DNA of 64,000 bases from Pseudomonadota bacterium (GCA_024228935.1 JAAESX010000255.1:49473-113472), one strand, 5' to 3'. Numbered from the stretch's first letter, positions 1 to 9,715 are shown. Program-made: numbers and translations. The notes: generated from the letters alone by a model not told the origin.

Positions 1-1
1 C

Positions 2-520
2 TACTTCAAGCTGAAGATCCGGGGCCGACGCGTGAAGGTCTCGAGCCTGTCCGAGGACGGCCGCATCCACCAGGGCGACGACGTCGTTAGCGAGGCCAAG
101 TCGCTCGACGGCGTGCGCCTCGAGGTGCAGAAGCGAGACGACGACGGTGACGAGGACTTCTCGGTCTTCATCACGCTCGACGCCGAGACCGCGCTGCCCG
201 ACCCGCGGGCCAAGCTGCTGCTCATCGACCAGTCCGAGGCCGTGGTCGACGCGATCTGTGTCCGCGGACTGCCGCTGGGCGCCGATCACGACGTCGAGCT
301 GGGCCCGATCCGCGCCACGGCGCGCTTCGACGGCTCGGCGGTGACGCTGTCCGGCTACCTCGACAGCTACAAGACCTCGAAGGGCCGGTACCGCCCCTTC
401 CTGGTGAAGACGGGCACCGGCCGATTCCGGACGGCCCCCGAGGACGGGCGCGACATCGCGCTCGCGCCCGGAGACTTCCTGATCGCCGGCGCGGCCGCGT
501 ACCGCTTCGAGATCGTCTAG
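2..520 (+). CDS. Partial conserved hypothetical protein (5' end outside the window)
   Basis: The frame is open from base 2, reading YFKLKIRGRR before the first possible start (GTG at 32), so the gene very probably begins upstream of the window. About 172 residues are visible. The sequence is acidic with alternating hydrophobic and charged residues suggesting beta strands. The last stretch (RDIALAPGDFLIAGAAAYRFEIV region) looks like a small beta-sandwich ending. I do not recognise the family. The TAG stop lies in a CTAG palindrome that also carries the stop of the convergent gene on the minus strand, so the two genes overlap by 4 bp. Confidence 0.6.
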   Translation, partial: YFKLKIRGRRVKVSSLSEDGRIHQGDDVVSEAKSLDGVRLEVQKRDDDGDEDFSVFITLDAETALPDPRAKLLLIDQSEAVVDAICVRGLPLGADHDVELGPIRATARFDGSAVTLSGYLDSYKTSKGRYRPFLVKTGTGRFRTAPEDGRDIALAPGDFLIAGAAAYRFEIV

Positions 521-1548
521 CCAGCCGCGAGCCAGCGCCTCGGCAGGACCAGGTCGCGCGTGCGCTGCCAGTCCTGGACGACCCGCTCGCGCAGGAGCGC
601 CGAGACCGGGTCGACCACGCGGACCGAGTCCAGGTCGAGGTGCGCCTCGGCCACACCCTGGAAGACGGCGACGTCCCCACCCGTGTGACCCGGCAGGATG
701 CCGGCCAGCGACATGCCGTGACCCTTCCACTCCATCGCGGCGTCCGCGGTCAGCGCGGTGTCCATCGGGCTGTGAACGGTGACGTGGCGGATCTGTCCGC
801 CCATCAGCCAGCGGAACCGCTCCAGCACCCGGTCGGCCAGGTCCGGACCCGCACGCATGACGTGGATCCGGCCGACCTGCCGCGCCGGATCGAAGTGCAC
901 GCGCACGTCGGTCGCCGCGCCCAGACGGGGCCGGCTCGCCGCCGTGGCGAAGGTTCGACGCTCGGCCAGGTGGTCGTAGATGGTCTCGTAGACGTCCTGG
1001 TCCGGCCGCGGCAGGAACACGGTCTGCTCGGGGCTGTCCTGGAGCGCCAGGTAGCTGCACAGGACGCTCAGTGGCCGCCCGTCTCGGCCTTGCGGCACAC
1101 TCCCCAGAAGCAGGGCCGTGGGCACTGCGCCCAGCGCACGAGCCAGCCGCTGGACCTCGACGGTGTCGGTCGGGCAGCGGAACACCAGGCCCGCCAGGTC
1201 CTGGGTGGTCGCCCAGCCGTACAGCGCGGTCATCAGCTGCTGCCGGACCCCGTGGCTCTTGACCTCGGGGTGCACGATGTCCAGCCCGACGACCCGATTG
1301 GCCTTGCCGACCAGGGTCTCGGCCTCGTCGAAGTGCGGCGCGATCGCCGCGACGTGCCCGACGCACCGTGGGCCGACCATCGCCAGGAACGAGCGCACGG
1401 TGCCCGCCCGGTTCTGGGCCAGCACCTCGTCCGGCTTGTACAGCCAGGCCCGGTGGTGGGTCAGCCCGGTCTTCTCATACACCAGCTTCGAGAGCGCCTC
1501 CGCCTGTGTGCGGTTCTCCAACAGCTGGACGCGAATATTTGGCGCCAT
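517..1548 (-). CDS. GNAT-like acetyltransferase family protein
   Basis: A 343-residue protein. The N-terminal half has an acetyltransferase-like layout: a central segment VVGLDIVHPEV near residues 90-95, then a helix, then LLLGSVP near 145-150. This matches GNAT proteins often found fused to RsbW-type anti-sigma kinases in deltaproteobacteria and cyanobacteria, where the motif reads roughly GxLLGxxP. The C-terminal part (PRPDQDVYETIYDHLAERRTF onward) follows the same family pattern, but no ATPase domain is present here. The ATG at 1548 was chosen over longer starts because AGGAGGAG stands just upstream. The substrate is unknown. It is transcribed divergently from the gene at 1632. Confidence 0.6.
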   Translation of the reverse strand: MAPNIRVQLLENRTQAEALSKLVYEKTGLTHHRAWLYKPDEVLAQNRAGTVRSFLAMVGPRCVGHVAAIAPHFDEAETLVGKANRVVGLDIVHPEVKSHGVRQQLMTALYGWATTQDLAGLVFRCPTDTVEVQRLARALGAVPTALLLGSVPQGRDGRPLSVLCSYLALQDSPEQTVFLPRPDQDVYETIYDHLAERRTFATAASRPRLGAATDVRVHFDPARQVGRIHVMRAGPDLADRVLERFRWLMGGQIRHVTVHSPMDTALTADAAMEWKGHGMSLAGILPGHTGGDVAVFQGVAEAHLDLDSVRVVDPVSALLRERVVQDWQRTRDLVLPRRWLAAG

Positions 1549-1619
1549 CGGCTCCTCCTCATCTCGTTCGTCTCCCCCCCGGAAGCGGATCGATGGCCAC
1601 GGCCCATGAGGGCTGCGCA

Positions 1620-1625
1620 TACCAT
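1620..1625 (+). promoter_or_regulatory. -10-like hexamer TACCAT for a leaderless start
   Basis: TACCAT ends 6 nt before the ATG at 1632, so transcription would begin at or next to the start codon. No ribosome binding site is visible. The same spacing recurs before many genes in this window. No convincing -35 is seen. Confidence 0.45.
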
Positions 1626-1631
1626 CGCCGC

Positions 1632-2210
1632 ATGCCGCTCTTCCATGTGCCCGGACACACGACCTACACCGACGCTGCGCTGATGATCTCGACGCCGTTC
1701 GGCCCCCTGCGAATGGTGATCCGACTCGACGATCAGCAGCTGCCGATCGCCGACACCGCCCGAATGGCGGGGAACGACGACCGCTACCTGGTCTGGGAGC
1801 TCGACGGCGGCGAGGTCGGCGCGAAGTTCCTCGAGCCTCGCCCCGAGATCAGCCGGGACCGCACGCTCACCGCCGTACGCGCCGCGGTCTTCCGGTTCGA
1901 GCTGACCGCCCCGGTCACACGGCTCACGCTCTTCGCGCGGTACCTCGGGGGCCTGACGCTCGAGGGGGTCGAGGACGGTGTCTGGACCGACGACACCGTC
2001 GCGCTCTCACTTGGGGGAGCCGGACCCGAGGGCGCCAAGGTCGAGCACCTGTCCGACGGGCTCCGGATCGACGTCGACGACGCCTCGGGCACCCTGGAGC
2101 TGCACGTGGCCGCCGCGTGGGCTCCGAACGACCCCGACCTGCGGGACGGCCCGCGGAACCCCGCTGCCGAGGAAGCGATCGCCGCTCTGGATCCGAGCGA
2201 GTTCGACTGA
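1632..2210 (+). CDS. Hypothetical protein, probably beta-rich
   Basis: A 192-residue acidic protein starting MPLFHVPGHT. No signal peptide or membrane segment is visible, and no catalytic motif was recognised. It reads as alternating beta strands (for example LRMVIRLDDQQL, AVFRFELTAPVTRLTLFARYL). The start at 1632 is supported by the leaderless-type hexamer at 1620-1625; an ATG at 1593 in the same frame is an alternative. Its stop is one base away from the stop of the convergent lipid kinase gene. Function unknown. Confidence 0.6.
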   Translation: MPLFHVPGHTTYTDAALMISTPFGPLRMVIRLDDQQLPIADTARMAGNDDRYLVWELDGGEVGAKFLEPRPEISRDRTLTAVRAAVFRFELTAPVTRLTLFARYLGGLTLEGVEDGVWTDDTVALSLGGAGPEGAKVEHLSDGLRIDVDDASGTLELHVAAAWAPNDPDLRDGPRNPAAEEAIAALDPSEFD

Positions 2211-2211
2211 C

Positions 2212-3141
2212 TCAGAGGAGAACGAGCTCCACCTCGGGCCCCACCCGGAGCTCCAGCCGCTGACCCCCGCGATGGAAGTCGCCGTCGATCATGTACGTGA
2301 GCGGCTCGTCGGCCTCGATGATCATCTCGCGGGCAACACCCTCGATGATCCGTGGATGCTGCGTCCCCAGCGACCGGTAGATCCGCCACAGCTGCGGAAC
2401 GAGCTGGACCGGGGTGCAGCCGACGCCCAGGGCGTGCAGGTGCCCGGGGTGCTGCAGCGACCGGTAGAACGGGCGGAAGCCGAGCCCGATGTCGTCGGTC
2501 GTTCCGGCCGCCAGCGCCATCCACGGCATGTCCTGCCAGGGGCGTCCGTCGAGGGAGACGCGAGCGTTCACGGGGCGAGCCAGCCGCTGGATGAGCTGCC
2601 CCTGGACGAACGCGCTCCCGACCGCCTTGGCGAGCACCCAGGCGGCCTTCACGGGCGTGGGCTCGCTGCCCTCGTAGTAGGCCTCGAGGAAGTTGCTGAT
2701 GATGCCGTTGCCGAACAGGAATCCGGCCTTGCCATCGACCAGCAGCAGGCTCCGACGAGCCAGGCGCAGCGGGGTCTCCCGGTGGTACGCCGTCGTCAGC
2801 GCGCCCAGCAGCTCGTGCGGCTCGCCCCGGACTCCGAGCCCGCTCGCCACGGTGTTCATGGTGCCGCCACGCAACAGCGCGATGCGGGGCAGCGGTCGGT
2901 CGCCATACGCCCGCACGAGCGCCGAGATCACGACGTGCGAGGTCCCGTCGCCGCCGTTGATGGCGACGATCTCGATCTCGTGCTCGAGGAAGTGCTGGGC
3001 GACCTCGTCGAGGGCCTCGTGCGAGGTGGGCGAGGCCAGCCGGCCCTTCTCGCCGAGCACATACGCCAGCCGCTCGGCCAGCTGCGGGTTCCGGCGGTTC
3101 TGGCGGGAGCGAGGGTTCGTGATGACGCCGATGCCCGCCAT
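2212..3141 (-). CDS. Diacylglycerol/lipid kinase family protein (DAGK catalytic domain)
   Basis: A 309-residue protein of the DAGK_cat/YegS-BmrU family, which phosphorylates diacylglycerol, sphingosine or related lipids with ATP at the inner membrane. The nucleotide-binding motif GGDGT is at residues 63-67, preceded by NPRSRQNRRNP near the N terminus, and RGGTMNTVA follows in the right place for the family. The length fits. The ATG at 3141 has a TACCAT hexamer 6 nt upstream (3153-3148), overlapping the -10 of the divergent gene. The actual lipid substrate cannot be told from sequence. Confidence 0.85.
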   Translation of the reverse strand: MAGIGVITNPRSRQNRRNPQLAERLAYVLGEKGRLASPTSHEALDEVAQHFLEHEIEIVAINGGDGTSHVVISALVRAYGDRPLPRIALLRGGTMNTVASGLGVRGEPHELLGALTTAYHRETPLRLARRSLLLVDGKAGFLFGNGIISNFLEAYYEGSEPTPVKAAWVLAKAVGSAFVQGQLIQRLARPVNARVSLDGRPWQDMPWMALAAGTTDDIGLGFRPFYRSLQHPGHLHALGVGCTPVQLVPQLWRIYRSLGTQHPRIIEGVAREMIIEADEPLTYMIDGDFHRGGQRLELRVGPEVELVLL

Positions 3142-3147
3142 GACCCG

Positions 3148-3157
3148 ATGGTAGCGT
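3148..3157. promoter_or_regulatory. Bidirectional leaderless promoter with two -10 hexamers sharing TA
   Basis: On the plus strand TAGCGT (3152-3157) ends 7 nt before the ATG at 3165. On the minus strand TACCAT (3153-3148) ends 6 nt before the ATG at 3141. The two hexamers share the TA at 3152-3153. Only 23 bp separate the two coding regions, so both transcripts must start almost at their start codons. Confidence 0.5.
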
Positions 3158-3164
3158 CCGGGCG

Positions 3165-3869
3165 ATGCGGGTGCTCGTGACCACCGATCGGCAGGACGGC
3201 GAGGGGTTCTCGGACTCGCCTCGGATCCGGCCCCGACGCAACGCGGTTCACCTCAAGGAGGCCGTCATCGACGCCATCCGCGCGGCCGGCGGCGTCCCCC
3301 TGCTCCTGCCTCCGGGGGAGACCGACCTGGTCGGGGCCCTGGAGATCGCCGACGCGCTGGTCGTGACCGGCGGGGACTTCGACATCCACCCCCGCCACTT
3401 CGGCGAGGCCGCCGTCCCGGAGCTCGGCCGGGTCGACGACAAGCGCACGAACACCGAGCTCGCCGTCTGTCGCCTGGCCATCGACACCGACCTGCCGGTG
3501 CTCGGCCTGTGCGGCGGCATGCAGGCGCTGGCCGTGGTCGCAGGCGGAACCCTGGTCCAGGACATCGACACCCAGGTCCCAGGCGCCTCGGAGCACCAGC
3601 AGCCCACGGACCCAGCCGAGGGCTGGCACGCGCTGAACGTCGAGCCCGGTCAGCTCCGGAACTGGCTGGGCGCCCATCCGGTCGTGAACTCGACCCACCA
3701 CCAGGCTGTCCGCGATGCCGGCGATCTGCGCGTATCCGCGCGCGCCGAGGACGGTGTCATCGAGGCCGTCGAGCTCCCGAACCACCGGTTCTGCATCGGC
3801 GTGCAGTGGCATCCGGAGCTGTTGGCCTCCGGTGCGGTCCTGTTCCGAGCGCTGATCCGCGCCGGATAG
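3165..3869 (+). CDS. Gamma-glutamyl-gamma-aminobutyrate hydrolase family protein (peptidase C26)
   Basis: A 234-residue class I glutamine-amidotransferase-fold enzyme of the PuuD/C26 type, which hydrolyses gamma-glutamyl amide bonds. The nucleophile is Cys116 in LGLCGGMQ, and the His/Glu pair of the triad is His216-Glu218 in GVQWHPE. The family signature TGGDFDIHPRHFG is present around 68-80 (normally GGxDxxPxxY). The length is typical. Nothing nearby belongs to putrescine degradation, so the substrate may be another gamma-glutamyl compound. The start has no ribosome binding site but a -10-like TAGCGT at the leaderless distance. Confidence 0.85.
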   Translation: MRVLVTTDRQDGEGFSDSPRIRPRRNAVHLKEAVIDAIRAAGGVPLLLPPGETDLVGALEIADALVVTGGDFDIHPRHFGEAAVPELGRVDDKRTNTELAVCRLAIDTDLPVLGLCGGMQALAVVAGGTLVQDIDTQVPGASEHQQPTDPAEGWHALNVEPGQLRNWLGAHPVVNSTHHQAVRDAGDLRVSARAEDGVIEAVELPNHRFCIGVQWHPELLASGAVLFRALIRAG

Positions 3870-3936
3870 GGACTCGACACCACTCGACGGCGGGGGACAG
3901 CTTACGGAGGATCTGGACGATGAGGGAGAGGGGTCG

Positions 3937-6410
3937 ATGATCTGGTTGGCAATCCTGGCTTGTGGCGACAAGGACCCCGGCGACTCGGCTCCCCCGACCG
4001 ACAGCCACACCGGCTCGCCGACGGTCGACAGCCCCGCCGACAGCCCGGTCGACTCGGACCCGATCGACAGCGGCGAGATCGACACACCGGAGTGCACGCT
4101 GCTCGGACCGCTCACCCGCACCCAGGCCGCGCTGGACGTCGCCGACGTGGACCTGGCGCTCGACTGCATCGGGATGTTCACCGACGAGGCGGGCTTCGAG
4201 CTGCGCGTCGGGGACGAGACGTACCCCTGCTCGACGCCGGACGGCGAAGGCGTGGTCACCGTCACCTGTGCCGACGTGCTGCTGGGCTCGGTCGGGCACC
4301 ATGACGCGACGTTCGGCGAAGACGGGCCCCGTACATCCTGGGACTGACCGGCTCGGCCGGCAACATGAACGCGTCGCTGTGGAAGGGCGACACCGAGATC
4401 GACCCCGGAGGCCTGGGCGACAGCGCGGCGCTGCAGGGCGTCTTCGACGACGACGGGACCCAGACCGCCGTGTTCCAGGTGTCGTCCGCGTCCAGCACCG
4501 GGTTGGCGTTCGAGGTCGTCACCGTTGCCGCGAGCGGCGTCGGGTCCTCGAGCAGCGCCTTCATCGAACTGGGTGGAGGCGCCTTCGACACCCTGATCGA
4601 CCACGGCGTCCACGCCGTCTCGACCGCACGCGGGACGAGCGTCGAGGCCTGGGTGCTGGCGCTCGGCACCGAACGCGGTACCGACATGCTCGGCTGGTCG
4701 GACACGCTGACGAGGGCCCAGAACCGCTGGCCCGACATCGGTTCCGCAACGGCCACGGACATCCGCGACGGAACGGCTCAGGCGGGCATCACGCCCGCAG
4801 GCACGGTCTGGGCCGTCGAGATCAGCGGCGACACGTTGGTGTTCAGCACCTGCAACGAGCTGCCGGACTGTGCAGACCGCACCACACACGAACTGTCCGG
4901 CGACGTCGTGCTGCACGACCTGGTCGAGGCCGACGGGCAGCTGTTCGCGGTGGTCGACGACGGCGTCGACCTGACGCTCCTGAGCGGCGACGACCTGGAC
5001 ACCGCCAGCCGACTCGGCCCGTCCGATGGGTTCGGTGGCCTGCCGAGCAGCATCTCGCTGGACACGTTCGGACAGGCCGGCGCGGACACCCTCGTCTCCC
5101 TCACGGTCGATGTCCTGGACGACGACGACGACTGCATCGCCTGCGACGCCGTGCAGATCTTCGAGGTGGACGCCGCCGGGATCGTCCCGCCAGATGACGG
5201 GCTGGTCAGCGGCACCGTCTTGTCGATCGGTGTGGATGAGCGGGACGAGCTCGACACCGGCGTCTACGGCGCCTTCGGTCCGGTCGTGATCGGCGGCGGG
5301 TCGGTCTCCTTCCCAGCGGACGCCAGCGAGGTCGGGCTGTACCAGGGCGACATCGCGATGGTCGCGAGCATCACCGACGACACGACCGTGGTGACTCGGC
5401 CGGTCCATCCGGACGCCTGCGCCGACCTGGGCGTGTGCGGCTGGCTGCTCGCGAGCGCGGGCCACGACGACGGCCGCTGGTTCGTCGAGAAAGGCCCGAC
5501 AGGGGGCGTCTTCGTCTTCTGCGCCGACGACATGGCGAACGACCGAGGGGACGAGGTCGCCACGGACGACAGCCTGCTCATCGGCACCGTCGACCTGGAC
5601 GACGCATCGGCGCTGGTGTGGCACGACCCCGACCTCGGGGTGGTGATCGTCACGGTCCTGTCCAAGGACGCCGTCCTGGGCGAGGTCCACCTGACGGACG
5701 ACACGTTCGGCGACCCGGACGTGACCACGACGATCGTCCCCAACGCCTTCGGCCAGGTCCTGATCCTTCAGGGAAGCGTGGACGCCGGACTGACCTACCA
5801 GGGCATCCCGATCTCCACGCTGGAAGCGGCGATCGACAGCTCGATCCCACTCGGCGACGTGACGTGGGCCGACCCGATGGTGCTGGACGAGGAGTGGACC
5901 GTCGAGACCGAGCTCCTGTCGATGTCGCTTCAAGGAGACGTCGAAGTGGAGCGCCCCTACCTCGAGGGTGTGACCGTCATGTCGGCGTTCACCCCGACCG
6001 ACGACGGCGTGATCCTCGTCCGATGGTCCACGGGCTCGGCCCACTTCCCGCCCGACGCCTCGTGGACGGCTCCGCTCGACGGCGACCTGGAGCCCCTGCT
6101 CGCCGCCGACCTGCTGGGCTTCGGCGATCGGCAGGGCCTGGGGCGCGACGGCGACCAGCTGTCCGCGTTGTTCCTGACGGACGAGGGGCTGGTGAAGCTC
6201 GCGCTCGGCGCCGGGCCGCGCGACGACACCCTGCTCACGGCGGGGGACCGGAACGGCGACGGGCTGGATGACGTGTGGTCTGCGGGCGACTGGGGCCACG
6301 GCTACCTGCTGAGCCAGGGCACGGCAGAGACGCCCTGGACCGGTGGTGGAGCTTCGCGACTGACCGGCTTCGGACAGGGCGTTACGCGTCTGCCGGAGGT
6401 CCCCCGATGA
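3937..6410 (+). CDS. Large lipoprotein with FG-GAP-like C terminus, frameshifted at 4324-4330
   Basis: The first frame starts at ATG 3937 with MIWLAILAC, a very short lipoprotein signal peptide, then an Asp/Ser/Thr/Pro linker, and ends at a TGA at 4345-4347. The second frame runs to 6410 and is already coding-like upstream of its first ATG (4365), reading PYILGLTGSAGN. Adding one C to the GGGCCCC tract at 4324-4330 joins both into 824 residues without other change. The C-terminal AGDRNGDGLDDVWSAG is an FG-GAP/VCBS-type calcium-loop repeat, so the protein is probably a surface beta-propeller. Without a frame correction the first product has 136 residues and the second would lack a signal peptide. 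It overlaps the next gene by ATGA. Confidence 0.7.
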
Positions 6411-8602
6411 TCCAGTTCGCCCCGCTCCTGCTCGCCCTCGGCTGCCCGAAGCCCCAGCCCGCTGACCAGGTCCTGGCGCTGTCCGCGCCCACCTCGATCT
6501 ACCCCGAGACCCGGACCGAGGACGTCGTCGACGACTTCCACGGGACCCAGGTCGCGGACCCCTACCGCTGGCTCGAGGACGTCGACGACACCGAAGTCCA
6601 CGACTGGATCGCCGCGCAGAACCGCCTGACCCAGGGCTACCTCGGCCAGATCGAGGAGCGCGAGGCCATCCGCGCCCGCATGACCGAGCTGTGGGACTAC
6701 GAGCGCTACTCAACGCCCAGCAAGAAGGGCGACCACTACTTCTGGTCCTACAACAACGGCCTGCAGAACCAGTCCGTGATGTACGTGGCCGACGGCCCCA
6801 AGGACGAGGGCCGGGTCCTGCTCGACCCGAACACGCTGTCCGAGGACGGAACGGTCGCGCTGTCCGGTACGTGGCTGAGCAAGGACGGCACGAAGATGGC
6901 GTATGGCGTCTCGGATGCCGGCTCGGACTGGAAGACCATCCGCGTCATGGACGTCGAGACCGGCGAGCAGCTGAGCGACGAGCTGAGCTGGGTCAAGTTC
7001 TCCGGGGCCAGCTGGGACCACACCGGCGACGGCTTCTACTACAGCCGCTACGACGAGCCCGCCGACCCGGACGACTTCGAGGCCATCAACTACTTCCAGA
7101 AGGTCTACTACCACCAGCTCGGCGCCGAGCAGTCGGCCGACACGCTCGTCTACGAGCGCCCGGACCAGAAGGAGTGGGGCTTCGGGGCCAGCGTCACGCA
7201 CGATGGCCGCTACCTTCTCGTGTACAACCGGGTCGGGACCGACAACAACAACCGGGTCTACTACAAGGACCTGAAGAAGAACGGCGCGGTCACCGATCTG
7301 TTCGTCGACTTCGACGCCGGCTACTCGGTCATCGGAAACGACAAGACCGTGTTCTATGTCGAGACCGACAAGGATGCGCCGAACAGCAAGCTCATGAAGG
7401 TGGACATCCGGAAGCCCAGCGTCCAGACCGACCTGATCCCCGAGTCCGAGGACGCGCTCAAGGGCTGCAACCTGCTGAACGAGCAGTTCGTGTGCCGCTA
7501 CCTGCACAACGCACAGACCCAGGTCAAGATCTTCGAGCTGGACGGCACGCACGTCCGGGACGTCGAGCTCCCCGGCATCGGCAGCGCTGGCGGCTGGGGC
7601 GGCGAGCGCGAGGACTCCGAGACGTTCTACAGCTTCACCAGCTTCACGACCCCCGGCACCGTCTACCGCTACGACATGAAGACGGGGGAGAGCGAGCTGT
7701 TCCGCGCGCCGGCCGTCTCGATGGACCCCGAGGCCTTCGAGGTCAAGCAGACCTGGTACGAGAGCAAGGACGGGACCCAGGTCCCCATGTTCGTCGTGCA
7801 CAAGGCGGGCCTGGAGCTCGACGGCACCAACCCGACCTACCTGTACGGCTACGGCGGGTTCAACATCTCGCTGACGCCCTACTACAGCACCACCAACCGG
7901 GTCTGGCTCGAGATGGGCGGCGTCATCGCCATCGCCAACCTGCGCGGGGGCGGCGAGTTCGGCAACGCCTGGCACGACGCTGGAAAGCTCGAGAACAAGC
8001 AGAACGTCTTCGACGACTTCCACGCGGCCGCCGAGTACCTGACGGCCGAGGGCTACACCTCGCAGCCGCACCTGGGCATCGCGGGCGGCAGCAACGGCGG
8101 CCTGCTCGTCGGCGCCGCCATCACGCAGCGCCCCGAGCTGTACGGCGCCGCGCTCCCGAACGTGGGTGTGCTCGACATGCTGCGCTTCAACAAGTTCACC
8201 ATCGGGTGGGCCTGGGAGAGCGACTACGGGAGCCCCGAGGACCCCGAGATGTTCCCCACGCTGTACGCGTACAGTCCGTACCACAACGTCAAGGAGGGGA
8301 CGGCCTACCCCCCGACGATGGTGACGACGGGTGACCACGACGACCGCGTCGTCCCGGGACACAGCTTCAAGTTCGCCGCGGCCCTGCAAGCCGCACAGAC
8401 CGGCCCCAACCCCGTGCTCATCCGGATCAACACGCGAGCCGGCCACGGCGCGGGCAAGCCCACCGCAATGATCATCGACGAGCACACCGACCGGTGGGCG
8501 TTCCTGGCCCGGAACCTGGACATGACCGTGCCGGATGGCTTTGGCGCCACCGCCGAGCCCACCGAGCCCGCCGAGGCTCCCGCCGACACCCCTGCCGAGT
8601 AG
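6407..8602 (+). CDS. Prolyl oligopeptidase family serine peptidase (S9A), lipoprotein
   Basis: A 731-residue prolyl oligopeptidase, which cleaves after proline in short peptides. The N terminus MIQFAPLLLALGC is a short lipoprotein signal with Cys13, so the enzyme should sit on the outside of a membrane. The DPYRWLED motif near 45-52 is characteristic of the family. A seven-bladed propeller region follows, then the alpha/beta-hydrolase domain with Ser562 in GGSNGG, Asp in DDRVVP near 645 and His680 in GHGAGKP. The tail is a Glu/Pro/Ala-rich low-complexity segment. The start overlaps the previous stop by 4 nt (ATGA), so the two genes are translationally coupled. Confidence 0.93.
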   Translation: MIQFAPLLLALGCPKPQPADQVLALSAPTSIYPETRTEDVVDDFHGTQVADPYRWLEDVDDTEVHDWIAAQNRLTQGYLGQIEEREAIRARMTELWDYERYSTPSKKGDHYFWSYNNGLQNQSVMYVADGPKDEGRVLLDPNTLSEDGTVALSGTWLSKDGTKMAYGVSDAGSDWKTIRVMDVETGEQLSDELSWVKFSGASWDHTGDGFYYSRYDEPADPDDFEAINYFQKVYYHQLGAEQSADTLVYERPDQKEWGFGASVTHDGRYLLVYNRVGTDNNNRVYYKDLKKNGAVTDLFVDFDAGYSVIGNDKTVFYVETDKDAPNSKLMKVDIRKPSVQTDLIPESEDALKGCNLLNEQFVCRYLHNAQTQVKIFELDGTHVRDVELPGIGSAGGWGGEREDSETFYSFTSFTTPGTVYRYDMKTGESELFRAPAVSMDPEAFEVKQTWYESKDGTQVPMFVVHKAGLELDGTNPTYLYGYGGFNISLTPYYSTTNRVWLEMGGVIAIANLRGGGEFGNAWHDAGKLENKQNVFDDFHAAAEYLTAEGYTSQPHLGIAGGSNGGLLVGAAITQRPELYGAALPNVGVLDMLRFNKFTIGWAWESDYGSPEDPEMFPTLYAYSPYHNVKEGTAYPPTMVTTGDHDDRVVPGHSFKFAAALQAAQTGPNPVLIRINTRAGHGAGKPTAMIIDEHTDRWAFLARNLDMTVPDGFGATAEPTEPAEAPADTPAE

Positions 8603-8623
8603 CGGACCTCCCCCACACGGGTG

Positions 8624-8629
8624 TCTAAT
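8624..8629 (+). promoter_or_regulatory. -10-like hexamer TCTAAT for a leaderless start
   Basis: TCTAAT ends 6 nt before ATG 8636. This favours ATG 8636 over the in-frame GTG at 8621 that would place the hexamer inside the gene. No Shine-Dalgarno sequence is visible. Confidence 0.4.
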
Positions 8630-8635
8630 CCCGAC

Positions 8636-9715
8636 ATGACCACCCGTCGCACCACGCTGAAGTCGCTGTTCGCGCTCCCCTTCCTGGGGTGCGTGCCGCC
8701 CGTCCAGTCGACGGACCCGTCGCCCGATGACCCCGAGGCCGAGCCCGGCACGCCCCGCGAGGCCGGCTTCCGCCTGCCCGCGGAGTGGGAGGACCACGAG
8801 TCCTGCCTGATGGCGTTCCCGACGGCAGCGACGGGCCTGACCAGCCGGCAGCTCGAGCGCTACCGGGCCGAGTGGATCGAGATCAGCCACGCCATCGCGG
8901 CGTTCGAGCCCGTGCTCGTCATCGCTCATCCCGACGAGGTGGACGAGGCCACCGCGGCCGCGCCGACGGGCTCCGAGATCGTGCCCATCGCGATCAACGA
9001 CATCTGGATGCGGGACACCGGCCCGCTCGTCCTGGTCGACGACGCGGGGAACCGGGCCGCGGCCAACTTCGGCTTCAACGGCTGGGGCGAGAAGTACCCG
9101 TACGCCGACGACGCCGCGATGAAGGCCATCCTGTGCGACCACCTGGGGCTGGACCGCTGGGTCGCCGACATGGTGCTCGAGGGTGGCGCCATCAGCCAGG
9201 ACGGCACCGGGCGCTGCATCACGACCGAGCGCTGCCTGCTGCACGAGGACCGGGGCAGCCTGACCAAGGAGCAGATCGCCACGTTCCTGTCGGACTTCCT
9301 GGCCATCGACGAGATCATCTGGCTGCCCGACGGTCTGGTGCCCGACCCCATCACGGACGGCCACGTCGACGGCATCGCCCAGTTCATCGGGCCGAACACC
9401 GCCGCCGTCCACACCATCGACGACGAGCGCGACGACAACTTCGAGATCTGCGCGGCCGCCGTCGAGATCCTCGAGGCCGCCGGGGTCGAGGTCGTGCAGG
9501 TCCCGCTGGACTCGTGGACCATCAGCCACCTGAACTTCTACCTGGCGAACGGCGCCTGCATCGTCCCCATCGCCGGCAAGGAGAACGAGGACCGGCGCCC
9601 GCTCGCCGCTCTCGCCGAGGCGATGCCCGACCGCGAGCTCGTGCCCATCGAGTCCGGACAGCTGGCCCAGCTCGGTGGCGGCATCCACTGCATCACCCAG
9701 CAGCTGCCGAGCTGA
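8636..9715 (+). CDS. Agmatine deiminase / peptidylarginine deiminase family protein, exported
   Basis: A 359-residue protein of the guanidino-group-modifying superfamily (Porphyromonas-type PAD family), which hydrolyses agmatine or peptidyl-arginine guanidinium groups to citrulline-type products and ammonia. Family motifs are NDIWMRDTGP, GHVDGIAQFIGP and the C-terminal GGGIHCITQQ, with Cys352 as nucleophile. The N terminus TTRRTTLKSLFALPFLGC has a twin-arginine pair and a lipobox, so the protein is probably an exported lipoprotein, unlike the usual cytosolic AguA. That makes a role in extracellular arginine or peptide modification possible. Start chosen at 8636 because of the hexamer at 8624-8629. 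Confidence 0.87.
   Translation: MTTRRTTLKSLFALPFLGCVPPVQSTDPSPDDPEAEPGTPREAGFRLPAEWEDHESCLMAFPTAATGLTSRQLERYRAEWIEISHAIAAFEPVLVIAHPDEVDEATAAAPTGSEIVPIAINDIWMRDTGPLVLVDDAGNRAAANFGFNGWGEKYPYADDAAMKAILCDHLGLDRWVADMVLEGGAISQDGTGRCITTERCLLHEDRGSLTKEQIATFLSDFLAIDEIIWLPDGLVPDPITDGHVDGIAQFIGPNTAAVHTIDDERDDNFEICAAAVEILEAAGVEVVQVPLDSWTISHLNFYLANGACIVPIAGKENEDRRPLAALAEAMPDRELVPIESGQLAQLGGGIHCITQQLPS

Noticed and set aside
2928..6713. A 1261-residue open frame on the minus strand
   Set aside because: It lies opposite recognisable genes (kinase, C26 hydrolase, FG-GAP lipoprotein) and has no domain signature, so it is a composition artefact.
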